Source of the DNA: Physcousia sp015060555
GTDB lineage: Bacteria; Bacteroidota; Bacteroidia; Bacteroidales; Bacteroidaceae
DNA: 64,000 nucleotides
Reading direction: 5' to 3'
Assembly: GCA_015060555.1 (NCBI GenBank)
Contig: SUYG01000037.1
Coordinates: forward strand, 124,001 to 188,000
Shown here in pieces: positions 41,443 through 48,938 of the stretch. The stretch's first letter is position 1. Each line of letters starts with the position of its first letter. The notes under the pieces were generated by a model. The model was given only the letters and a program-made list of their open reading frames with translations. It ran no database searches and was not told the origin of the DNA. Both the position numbers and the translations under genes were made by a program.

Positions 41443-42723
41443 CTAAAACATCTTTGCCATCGCCTGCTCAAGGTCGGCAATGATGTCGTTGACGTTCTCC
41501 AGACCTACGCTGAGACGAATGAGGTCAGGGGCAACACCTGCCTCGCGCAGCTGCTCGTCGGAGAGCTGGCGATGGGTGTGGCTGGCAGGATGCAGCACAC
41601 AAGTGCGGGCATCAGCAACGTGAGTGACGATGCTGACAAAGTCCAGGTTATCCATGAACTTAATGGCATCCTCGCGCGTACCCTTCAGGCCGAAGGCGAT
41701 AACGCCGCAGGAACCGTTGGGCAGGTACTTCTGCGCCAGTGCATGGTACTTGTTGCCGGGCAGACCACAGTAGTTGACCCACGCCACATGGGGATTCTTT
41801 TCCAGCCACTCGGCCACACGCTGGGCATTCTCACAGTGACGTGGCATACGCAGGTGCAGCGTCTCCAGACCCAGGTTCAACAGGAAACTGTTCTGGGGAG
41901 CAGGAATACTGCCCAGGTCGCGCATGAGCTGGGACACGAGCTTGGTGACATAAGCCATCTTGCCGAAGGCCTTGGTGTAGGTCAGGCCATGGTAGCTCTC
42001 GTCGGGGGTGGTGAGACCGGGATATTTTGCAGCCTGCTTCTCCCAGTCGAAGTTGCCGCTGTCAACGATGGCACCGCCGACCTGCGTGGCATGGCCGTCC
42101 ATGTACTTGGTGGTGGAGTGCGTGACAATGTCGCAACCCCACTCGAAGGGACGACAGTTGATGGGAGTGGCGAAGGTGTTGTCCACGATGAGGGGTACAC
42201 CGTGCTTGTGAGCCATCTTGGCAAAGCGCTCAATGTCAAAGACATTACCGCCAGGATTGGAGATGGTCTCGCCGAAGAAGCACTTCGTGTTGGGACGGAA
42301 AGCGGCTTCGATGCGTTCATCGTCCCAGTCGGGATCGATGAACGTGCATTCGATGCCCAGCTTCTTCATCGTGACACCGAAGAGGTTGTAGGTGCCACCA
42401 TAGATATTGTTAGAGGTGATGAAGTGATCACCAGCCTCACAGATGTTGAAGACGGCATAGAAGTTGGCAGCCTGACCGGAAGAGGTCAGCATGCAACCCA
42501 CACCCCCTTCGAGGGCTGCAATCTTGGCAGCAACAGCATCGTTGGTGGGGTTCTGCAGACGTGTATAGAAATAGCCGGCCTCCTCAAGGTCGAAGAGCTT
42601 GGCCATCTGTTCGCTGGTGTCGTACTTGAAGGTAGTACTCTGGCAGATAGGCAACTGCTGGGGCTCACCCTTCGTGGGGTGCCAACCGCCGTGGATGCAG
42701 AGCGTTTCGAGATTCTTTTTCAT
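41443..42723 (-). CDS. metY: O-acetylhomoserine aminocarboxypropyltransferase/sulfhydrylase
   Basis: A 426-residue PLP enzyme of the Cys/Met metabolism family. It makes homocysteine from O-acetylhomoserine and sulfide. Key segments are SGQAANFYAVFNIC, NNIYGGTYNLFGVTM, the VDNTFATP region and the PLP lysine in THSTTKYMDGHA. Further segments are PAPQNSFLLNLGLETLHLRM and HPASHTHRQLSDEQL. The longer open frame up to 42882 includes the tRNA-Leu gene and is not coding; the ATG at 42723 opens with MKKNLETLCIHGGW. It is transcribed toward the ResB-like gene. Confidence 0.93.
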   Translation of the reverse strand: MKKNLETLCIHGGWHPTKGEPQQLPICQSTTFKYDTSEQMAKLFDLEEAGYFYTRLQNPTNDAVAAKIAALEGGVGCMLTSSGQAANFYAVFNICEAGDHFITSNNIYGGTYNLFGVTMKKLGIECTFIDPDWDDERIEAAFRPNTKCFFGETISNPGGNVFDIERFAKMAHKHGVPLIVDNTFATPINCRPFEWGCDIVTHSTTKYMDGHATQVGGAIVDSGNFDWEKQAAKYPGLTTPDESYHGLTYTKAFGKMAYVTKLVSQLMRDLGSIPAPQNSFLLNLGLETLHLRMPRHCENAQRVAEWLEKNPHVAWVNYCGLPGNKYHALAQKYLPNGSCGVIAFGLKGTREDAIKFMDNLDFVSIVTHVADARTCVLHPASHTHRQLSDEQLREAGVAPDLIRLSVGLENVNDIIADLEQAMAKMF

Positions 42724-42806
42724 AAATATAATATTATGGGGCTTATGAGACCTATGGGTTTTTAAAGAAGCAGCGGAAGCTTCCTGCGAAGCCTCCGCCC
42801 TGCAAG

Positions 42807-42888
42807 TACCCAGAGCCGGGGTCGAACCGGCACGGGTTTCCCCACTGGTGTTTGAGACCAGCGCGTCTACCGATTCCGCCATCTGGGC
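42807..42888 (-). tRNA. tRNA-Leu (anticodon CAA)
   Basis: Read on the minus strand. The 7-bp acceptor stem is GCCCAGA / TCTGGGT. The D-arm contains GCGGAATCGGTAGACGCG, and the anticodon stem-loop is CTGGT-CTCAAAC-ACCAG with anticodon CAA. A variable arm of the leucine type (TGGGGAAACC) is present, and the T-arm is GCCGGTTCGACCCCGGC. The discriminator base is A. Lengths fit a class II tRNA. CCA is not encoded. A TACCTTTG box lies at 42921-42914. Confidence 0.95.
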
Positions 42889-42913
42889 GACGCACTTGCT
42901 GCTTTTGCGGCGG

Positions 42914-42921
42914 CAAAGGTA
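42914..42921 (-). promoter_or_regulatory. -7 box of tRNA-Leu
   Basis: Minus strand reads TACCTTTG, 25 bases upstream of the tRNA 5' end. Confidence 0.65.
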
Positions 42922-43019
42922 GATAAAAAATATGAGTTATGCTGCAAAAACCTCTATTTTTTTCAACAAAGAGCCTTTATTTTCCTGTTTCTGGGTGCAA
43001 AAGAGGCGTTATCAGACTA

Positions 43020-43736
43020 TCAATGTGCGGGTGCCGGCATATAAACCCATGCGAAAACGAAGGTAGAGAAGCGCACCGTAGGGACCTTCTCCAGCGCATC
43101 AATAGCACCAAGCATCGTAGTACCCGTGGTCATGACATCATCGACTACCATCACATGACGCTGTGCCAGGTCGCGGTCCGACTGCAAGGCGAACACGTGA
43201 TCCGCATTTTCGAGACGTTGGGCAAGGGTGAAATGCGTCTGCGACTCGCGGTCATAGATGCGCCGCAGGACATCGGTGCGCACGGGGATGCCCAACTCTG
43301 AAGCCATGCCACGTGCGATGGCCTCAGCCTGGTTGAAGCCGCGAAGCAGCCTGCGCTGTTTCGTCAACGGTATGGGAACCAAGACCTCAACGCCCTCAAA
43401 CAGATTCGTGTGGCGCAACAGCTGAACGGCCGTGCGCCCCATCCATTCGCCCAGAAGATAGTGGCGCCGGAACTTGAGGCTTCTCACCAGCTCCGAGGCG
43501 ACATTGCCGCGCTGATACCGCGTCAAAGCACCCATGCGCACCAGTCGCTCATGGTCCATCCACAACGCCTTGCGACGGTTAAAGTCCCAGTCTTGATTGG
43601 TCTCTAACGGCAATGATAGCTGACAGCGGGAGCACACCAGTCGTTCGCCCAAGGCCAGCCGCTCCCCGCAGCCACAACAAAGCCGCGGGAACAACAAGTC
43701 TGTCAGACTCCGAAACCATGCACGTGAAGATGCCAT
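43020..43736 (-). CDS. ComF-family phosphoribosyltransferase-like protein
   Basis: A 238-residue cytosolic protein. It has an N-terminal zinc-finger-like segment (CCGCGERLALGERLVCSRC) and a C-terminal PRTase fold with the PRPP motif VMVVDDVMTTGTTM. LVPIPLTKQRRLLRGFNQAE is typical of ComF. In naturally competent bacteria ComF helps DNA uptake and recombination; in Bacteroidota its role is unclear. I chose the ATG at 43736; the open frame upstream crosses the terminator and tRNA-Pro. Confidence 0.9.
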   Translation of the reverse strand: MASSRAWFRSLTDLLFPRLCCGCGERLALGERLVCSRCQLSLPLETNQDWDFNRRKALWMDHERLVRMGALTRYQRGNVASELVRSLKFRRHYLLGEWMGRTAVQLLRHTNLFEGVEVLVPIPLTKQRRLLRGFNQAEAIARGMASELGIPVRTDVLRRIYDRESQTHFTLAQRLENADHVFALQSDRDLAQRHVMVVDDVMTTGTTMLGAIDALEKVPTVRFSTFVFAWVYMPAPAH

Positions 43737-43749
43737 ACCTCTATCATCA

Positions 43750-43780
43750 AAAAAGCTCCGAGCAAATGCTCGAAGCTTCT
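43750..43780 (-). terminator. Terminator after tRNA-Pro
   Basis: On the minus strand the stem AGCTTCGAGCA / TGCTCGGAGCT with a TT loop (one mismatch or G-U) is followed by TTTTTT. It ends tRNA-Pro transcription before comF. Confidence 0.8.
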
Positions 43781-43792
43781 CCTTTGCAGTTG

Positions 43793-43867
43793 TCGGGATG
43801 ACTAGATTCGAACTAGCGACCCCACGCCCCCCAGACGCGTACTCTAACCGGACTGAGCTACATCCCG
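43793..43867 (-). tRNA. tRNA-Pro (anticodon GGG)
   Basis: Read on the minus strand. The acceptor stem is CGGGATG / CATCCCG with discriminator A. The D-arm is TAGCTCAGTCCGGTTAGAG, and the anticodon loop CTGGGGG gives GGG with U33. The T-arm is CTAGTTCGAATCTAG. A TACCTTTG box lies at 43924-43917. Confidence 0.92.
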
Positions 43868-43916
43868 AAACTGGGCGAAAACGTTGAAAGATGAACTCTT
43901 TTTCGTTTTGCGGGTG

Positions 43917-43924
43917 CAAAGGTA
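43917..43924 (-). promoter_or_regulatory. -7 box of tRNA-Pro
   Basis: Minus strand reads TACCTTTG, 49 bases upstream of the tRNA. Confidence 0.6.
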
Positions 43925-43956
43925 GGCGTTTTTTTTGATACGTGCAAACTTTTTCA

Positions 43957-43964
43957 TACTTTTG
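43957..43964 (+). promoter_or_regulatory. -7 box of aroA
   Basis: TACTTTTG, 31 bases upstream of the aroA ATG at 43996. The in-frame codon at 43942 lies upstream of it and is therefore not the start. Confidence 0.65.
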
Positions 43965-43995
43965 TGCCGGATTTCGACATAAAAGTTGTTTTAGC

Positions 43996-45381
43996 ATGAC
44001 ATATCGCATTCAGAAACCCAAGAAGTTTGATGCCAATCCACAGCTGCCGGCAAGCAAAAGCATCAGCAACAGAGCCCTGGTGCTGAACGCCCTCAGCGGG
44101 GCGCCGATGGGCTATGTCAGCAATATTTCGGACTGCGATGACACCCGTGTGCTGCTGGAAGCGCTTTTCCGCTTGGACAGCGACCGGCGCGAGGGAGCTG
44201 TCTTCCAGGAACCGCCCGTGATCAACATCGGTGCTGCCGGCACGGCCATGCGTTTCCTGACCGCACTGCTCGCCGTCACGCCTGGAACTCACATCCTGAC
44301 GGGCACCGAGCGTATGTGCCATCGACCCATCGGAGTACTTGTGGAAGCGCTGCGCCAGCTGGGTGCCGAGATTGCGTATGTCGGTGAAGAGGGGTTCCCG
44401 CCCCTGCGCATCAAGGGCACAAGCCTGCGAGGCGGCACCGTAGAGCTTGCGGGAAATGTCAGCTCGCAATATATCTCAGCGTTGCTGATGATAGCGCCAA
44501 CGCTGAAAGAGCAACTGACCCTGCGACTGAAGGGCGAAGTGGTGAGCCGTCCCTATATAGGTATGACGCTGGCGATGATGAAGGACTTCGGCGCCGAGGC
44601 ACGTTGGAAAGGGAAGAACGCGATTGTCGTGGAGCCACAGCCCTACAGCCCGACACCCTATGCTGTCGAGGCAGACTGGAGTGCGGCCTCGTACTGGTAC
44701 GAGATGTTCCTGCTCAGTGGCAGCCGCAACAGTGCATTCTCACTTCGCGGCCTCTTTGCCAATAGCCTACAGGGCGACAGCGCAGTGCAGGAGATGTTCA
44801 AGAAGTTGTCGGTGGAAACCGTCTGTATGCCTGCCATGATGGGCAACGAGCCTATGGCGATGCTCATCCGCCGTGGACGTCTGCCCAAGCGTTTTGAGTG
44901 GGACTTCACGAAGACACCCGATCTGGCTCAGACGCTGGTGGTCACCTGTGCCATGATGGGCGTTGCTTTTCGCTTCACCGGCCTGCAAAGCCTGCGCATC
45001 AAGGAGACCGACCGCATCGCTGCCCTGCAGACAGAACTCGCGAAGCTGGGTGTGCGCGTGGAAGTGGAGGGCGACAGCATCATGCAGTGGAAAGGCCCTG
45101 AAGCACAGCCTGCAGGCGAGATTCCTTACCTGCAGCCCCTGCCCGACACAGCCATCGACACCTATGAGGACCACCGCATGGCAATGGCTTTTGCGCCTGC
45201 CGCCCTCGTGCTGGGAAGCATCGACATCAACCATCCCGAAGTGGTGTCGAAGTCATACCCCGGATTTTGGGAAGAGTTGGAGAAGGTGGGGGTAAGACCC
45301 ACCCCCCTGCCCCTCCCGTTAGGGAGGGGAGAGCCTGCGGAGAGTGGGAGAGAAAGGTCGGAAAGTCGGAATTCGAAATAA
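43996..45381 (+). CDS. aroA: 3-phosphoshikimate 1-carboxyvinyltransferase (EPSP synthase)
   Basis: The shikimate-pathway enzyme that joins phosphoenolpyruvate to shikimate 3-phosphate, in the cytosol. The 461-residue protein shows QLPASKSISNRALVLNALSG, NIGAAGTAMRFLTALLAV, TGTERMCHRPIGVLVEALRQ and GNVSSQYISALLMIAP. The C-terminal lobe contains RIKETDRIAALQTEL and DTYEDHRMAMAFAPAAL. The last about 30 residues (TPLPLPLGRGEPAESGRERS then ESRNSK) are not part of the fold. They are the translation of a GC-rich palindromic element and the adjoining word repeat. Otherwise the length is normal. Confidence 0.96.
   Translation: MTYRIQKPKKFDANPQLPASKSISNRALVLNALSGAPMGYVSNISDCDDTRVLLEALFRLDSDRREGAVFQEPPVINIGAAGTAMRFLTALLAVTPGTHILTGTERMCHRPIGVLVEALRQLGAEIAYVGEEGFPPLRIKGTSLRGGTVELAGNVSSQYISALLMIAPTLKEQLTLRLKGEVVSRPYIGMTLAMMKDFGAEARWKGKNAIVVEPQPYSPTPYAVEADWSAASYWYEMFLLSGSRNSAFSLRGLFANSLQGDSAVQEMFKKLSVETVCMPAMMGNEPMAMLIRRGRLPKRFEWDFTKTPDLAQTLVVTCAMMGVAFRFTGLQSLRIKETDRIAALQTELAKLGVRVEVEGDSIMQWKGPEAQPAGEIPYLQPLPDTAIDTYEDHRMAMAFAPAALVLGSIDINHPEVVSKSYPGFWEELEKVGVRPTPLPLPLGRGEPAESGRERSESRNSK
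45296..45340. repeat. GC-rich element (type A), forms the aroA C-terminus
   Basis: It begins GACCCACCCCC, has the core CCCTCCCGTTAGGGAGGG, and ends AGAGCCTGCGG. It is the inverted partner of 45432-45473. The aroA stop codon lies after it. Confidence 0.85.
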
Positions 45382-45408
45382 CGGAATAACGGAATAACGA
45401 AGAATCTT

Positions 45409-45777
45409 ATGTCCAATAAAACTACATCGCGCCAGCCTCTCCCCTCCCTCACGGGAGGGGTCGGGGGTGGGTCATCGGTGAGTGGGTCTGCTGAGTCCTT
45501 CATCTGCTGCGGCCAACACGCCGTTTGCGAGAAAGAGCTGCTGATGAAGGCGGCAGGCGAGCCCATCGAGTACTTCGATGACGAAGAGCTGGACCGCTTC
45601 CAAGGTCGCCGCGCCGACAGCTACACCGAGGCCGAGGAAGAGGAGTTCCGCGAGGTGCTCTACACCACGCTCACACGCGAGGTGGGCGATTGGATGCGCA
45701 GCCTGCAGCTGCGAGGCATCGAGCTGCCCGAATCGCTGAGAGATGAGGCGGTGATGCTGATGGAGAGTGAAAAATGA
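45409..45777 (+). CDS. Conserved small hypothetical protein with repeat-derived N-terminus
   Basis: A 122-residue protein. The conserved part starts at about residue 31 (ICCGQHAVCEKELLMKAAGE, IEYFDDEELDRFQGRRADSY, REVLYTTLTREVGDWMRSLQ). It is a small acidic Bacteroidales protein often found near aroA; I know no function. The first about 30 residues (MSNKTTSRQPLPSLTGGVGG and on) are encoded by the inverted GC-rich element at 45432-45473. They match the first residues of PorX in this window (TSRQPLPSLTGGVGGGS). The start codon itself lies in the composite repeat. Confidence 0.75.
   Translation: MSNKTTSRQPLPSLTGGVGGGSSVSGSAESFICCGQHAVCEKELLMKAAGEPIEYFDDEELDRFQGRRADSYTEAEEEEFREVLYTTLTREVGDWMRSLQLRGIELPESLRDEAVMLMESEK
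45432..45473. repeat. GC-rich element (type A), forms an N-terminus
   Basis: Inverted relative to 45296-45340, with core CCCTCCCTCACGGGAGGG and end GGTGGGTC. It is translated as QPLPSLTGGVGGGS. Confidence 0.85.
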
Positions 45778-45843
45778 CGAATGACGAATGACGAATGATG
45801 TGTCCTGAATAATAAAAAGGCCAGGTTGAACGTTCTATAAGAA

Positions 45844-48792
45844 GTGAGACATCGCGCGCGTACCTTATATTATATAGTTGTCCTGCTGACGGCAGGACTC
45901 ATGGTGGCGTGCTCTACCAAGAAGAACACAGGCATCACTCGCTTCTACCACAGCACCACCGCCCATTTCAACACCCTCTACAACGGACGTGTGGCCTTCG
46001 AAGAAGGCATCGAGGCACAACAGAAAGGCCATGTCGATAACTACACCGAGCTACTTCCCATGTACATCGTAGCCGACAAGAAGACGGCAGCGATGGGTAA
46101 AGGAAACTTCGAGACCGCTATCGAGAAGAGCCAGAAAGCCATCAAGAAACACAGCATTAAGCGCAAGCCGAAGAAACCGTCGGGGCGCATGACAGACAAG
46201 CAGAAAGCCTACTACAATCGCAAGGAGTTCAACCCCTACCTGCGCCACGCATGGCTGATGATGGCCGATGCACAGTTCCAAATGGGCGATTTCATCGAGG
46301 CAGCAGCCAGCTACAGCTACATCATCCGCCTCTACAGCGAACAGCCCGAGGTGGCCAGCATTGCACGTGCCAAGCTCGTCCGTTGCTATGTGATGCTGGA
46401 CTGGCCCTACGATGCCGAAGATGTCTTCAACAAGATTCGCTGCGACAGCATCACCCCGCGTGGAGAACGCGAGACACAAGCCTCTAAGGCTGCCTACTAC
46501 ATTGCGACAGGACAATTCCAGGAGGCTGTGGAACCGCTCAGAGAGAGCATCAAGCACGCCCGCGGCAGACTGCAAAAGGCACGCCTCTACTACTTGCTCG
46601 GACAACTCTACCAGCAGACGGGCGACAAGCAGTCGGCCTACAAGGCCTTACGCCGTTGCACACGCCTCACGCCGCCCTACGAACTGGCTTTCAACGCCCG
46701 AATCCTGCAGACCGAGGTGATGGCCGACGGTCAGGGTAAGGCCATGATCCGCAGGTTGCGCCGCATGGCTAAGAATCCCAACAATGTCAACTACAAGGAC
46801 CGCATCTATTATGCCATCGGCAATATCTACCTTGCCAGTCGCGACACGATGAACACCATCTACGCCTGGAAGAAGGGCATCGAGGAAAGCACGCAAAGCG
46901 GCTTTGCCAAGGCGGTCGTACTGCAGCATCTCGGAGAACTCTACTGGGAACGTGAGAACTATATCGATGCCACGAGCTGCTACACAGAGCTCGCAGGCAT
47001 CATGGACAAGGAACACAAGGACTACAAGGAGGTGGAGCGGCGCAGCAAGATCCTCACAGAGATAGAGCCCCACCTGAGCGCGGTGAAGCTGCAGGACAGC
47101 CTTCAGGTGCTAGCCAAGCTGCCCGAGAAGGAGTATCTGGCAGCCATCGACCGCGTCATCGACGAGCTGAAGAAGAAGGAGAAGGAAGCTGAGAAGAAGG
47201 AGTTCGAGCAGTCGCAAGGCGGCGCCACATCCACGGCTGCCAAGCCCGCAGGCGCCGGTGCCACCACGAACACCAACCAGGCGGGAGCTGTGCGACGCGG
47301 CTCACAAAGCGCAACCTTCTACTTCTATAACACCCAAACCGTGGCACAAGGCAAACAAGCCTTCCAACGTCGTTGGGGCAACCGTCCGAACGAGGACAAC
47401 TGGCGCACCAGCAATAAGCAACGCAACGACGGCGGCAACAACGACAGTGAGATGGGCTACGACTATGCTGCGGAGGACAGCCTGGCGGCCTTGGCCGATG
47501 GAATGGGCGGGAATGGCGACTACGACGAGGAGGAGCAGCGCCTGAAAGACTCCCTCGCCAACGACCCGCACCACCGCGAGTACTACCTGAAGCAGATTCC
47601 GTTCACCGAAGAGCAGGTGGCAGCCTCCAACCAGCTGATTCTCGATGGGCTCTACCACAGTGGAGTGCTGGAGATGGACAAAATCGGCAACTATCCCCTG
47701 GCACGTAAGACGCTGAACCGTGTGGTGTCGGACTTCCCCGACTTCGACAAGATGGACGACGTCTATTACCACCTCTTCCTGCTGGCGATGCGGCGCGATG
47801 ATGCCGCCGACATGGACCACTACCTGACGCTCCTGCGCGACTCCTTCCCCGAGAGTCCCCACACCAAGACCATCACCAACCCGCGCTATCTTGAGCTGGC
47901 ACAGTTCGGCCGTCACCTCGAGGACACGCTCTATGCCCAGACCTACGATGCCTACAAAGAGGGCAACTACTGGGTTGTCAACGAGAACTTCAAGGAGAGC
48001 ACCGCCGACTTCGAAGATGGCGCCCATCGCGCGAAGTTCCTGTTCATCCACGCCATGACGCAGCTCTACACCGGCCATCGCGACTCGTTCCTCGCGGAAC
48101 TGAAGATTGTGGCTGAGAAATATTCCAAGGACGAGATTGCCGAACTGGCAGCCGCCTTCGTAAAGGGGATTCAGGAGGGACGCCTGCTGACATCTGACAA
48201 ATGGGATGCCAGCAGCATCTGGAGCCGCCGCACCGTGGGCGAAAGTGGCGACAGCACCACCGTTGCTGACAGTCTGATTGCCGACCCGCTGGTGCCCTAC
48301 GTCTTCGTGCTGGCTTATCCCACCGGGGAGCTGGACGAGGACCAGTTGCTCTACGAGATGGCGCGCTTTAATTTCACCACCTTCATGGCGCGCAACTTTG
48401 ACATCGAAATCGTGCCCGCAGGCACCATCAGCCAGCTGCGCGTCACGGGGTTCCAGAACTACGACGAGGTTCACGCCTATGCCCAACAGCTCTACAACAA
48501 CGCCCACATGCGGGAACGTCTGGAAGGCATCCGCGCCATCCTCATCAGCGATGCCAACCTGAAGTTGCTGGGCACCCGCTACAGCTACGACGACTACGCC
48601 GAGTTCTTCGACACGGAACTCTCACCACTCGAAGTGCCCAAGGACCTCATTCTCGACGAACCCACCGATATGCCCAAGGACATCGACGACGTACCCGTAG
48701 GCGAGGAAAACGGCACCACGAATGCCGAAGAGGAAGCCGAAGAGGAGGAAGAAGAAGAAGCTGTTGAGGATGATGAGGATTGGATGTATTAG
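45844..48792 (+). CDS. porW: T9SS lipoprotein PorW/SprE
   Basis: A 982-residue outer-membrane lipoprotein of the type IX secretion and gliding machinery. The signal peptide (YYIVVLLTAGLMVAC) ends in a lipobox with Cys23. FYHSTTAHFNTLYNGRVAFE and the TELLPMYIV segment are hallmark SprE/PorW residues. Tetratricopeptide-like repeats run through about residues 150-430 and 600-780, with charged low-complexity stretches (KKKEKEAEKKEFE). The C-terminus is acidic (EEEAEEEEEEEAVEDDEDW). The start is a GTG at 45844; the next in-frame ATG is inside the signal peptide. It is followed by porX, so the two may be co-regulated. Confidence 0.88.
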   Translation: MRHRARTLYYIVVLLTAGLMVACSTKKNTGITRFYHSTTAHFNTLYNGRVAFEEGIEAQQKGHVDNYTELLPMYIVADKKTAAMGKGNFETAIEKSQKAIKKHSIKRKPKKPSGRMTDKQKAYYNRKEFNPYLRHAWLMMADAQFQMGDFIEAAASYSYIIRLYSEQPEVASIARAKLVRCYVMLDWPYDAEDVFNKIRCDSITPRGERETQASKAAYYIATGQFQEAVEPLRESIKHARGRLQKARLYYLLGQLYQQTGDKQSAYKALRRCTRLTPPYELAFNARILQTEVMADGQGKAMIRRLRRMAKNPNNVNYKDRIYYAIGNIYLASRDTMNTIYAWKKGIEESTQSGFAKAVVLQHLGELYWERENYIDATSCYTELAGIMDKEHKDYKEVERRSKILTEIEPHLSAVKLQDSLQVLAKLPEKEYLAAIDRVIDELKKKEKEAEKKEFEQSQGGATSTAAKPAGAGATTNTNQAGAVRRGSQSATFYFYNTQTVAQGKQAFQRRWGNRPNEDNWRTSNKQRNDGGNNDSEMGYDYAAEDSLAALADGMGGNGDYDEEEQRLKDSLANDPHHREYYLKQIPFTEEQVAASNQLILDGLYHSGVLEMDKIGNYPLARKTLNRVVSDFPDFDKMDDVYYHLFLLAMRRDDAADMDHYLTLLRDSFPESPHTKTITNPRYLELAQFGRHLEDTLYAQTYDAYKEGNYWVVNENFKESTADFEDGAHRAKFLFIHAMTQLYTGHRDSFLAELKIVAEKYSKDEIAELAAAFVKGIQEGRLLTSDKWDASSIWSRRTVGESGDSTTVADSLIADPLVPYVFVLAYPTGELDEDQLLYEMARFNFTTFMARNFDIEIVPAGTISQLRVTGFQNYDEVHAYAQQLYNNAHMRERLEGIRAILISDANLKLLGTRYSYDDYAEFFDTELSPLEVPKDLILDEPTDMPKDIDDVPVGEENGTTNAEEEAEEEEEEEAVEDDEDWMY

Positions 48793-48853
48793 ACCCACCC
48801 CCAAAAGACCCACCCCCGGCCCCTCCCGTTAGGGAGGGGAGAGCCTGCGGAGA
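48792..48853. repeat. GC-rich element (type A) with duplicated GACCCACCCCC
   Basis: GACCCACCCCC at 48792 and again at 48807, then GGCCCCTCCCGTTAGGGAGGG and AGAGCCTGCGGAGA. It starts on the last base of the porW stop codon TAG. The inverted partner is at 48962-49036. Confidence 0.85.
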
Positions 48854-48938
48854 GGGGGGGGAGGAGAAAGGTCGGAATAACGAGATAACGAGATAACGGA
48901 ATTCGAAATAACGGAATAAAGAAATAACGAAAAAGCTT

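Noticed and set aside
42724..42888. Upstream extension of metY to 42882
   Set aside because: The extension covers the tRNA-Leu gene and the spacer. The ATG at 42723 opens the conserved protein.
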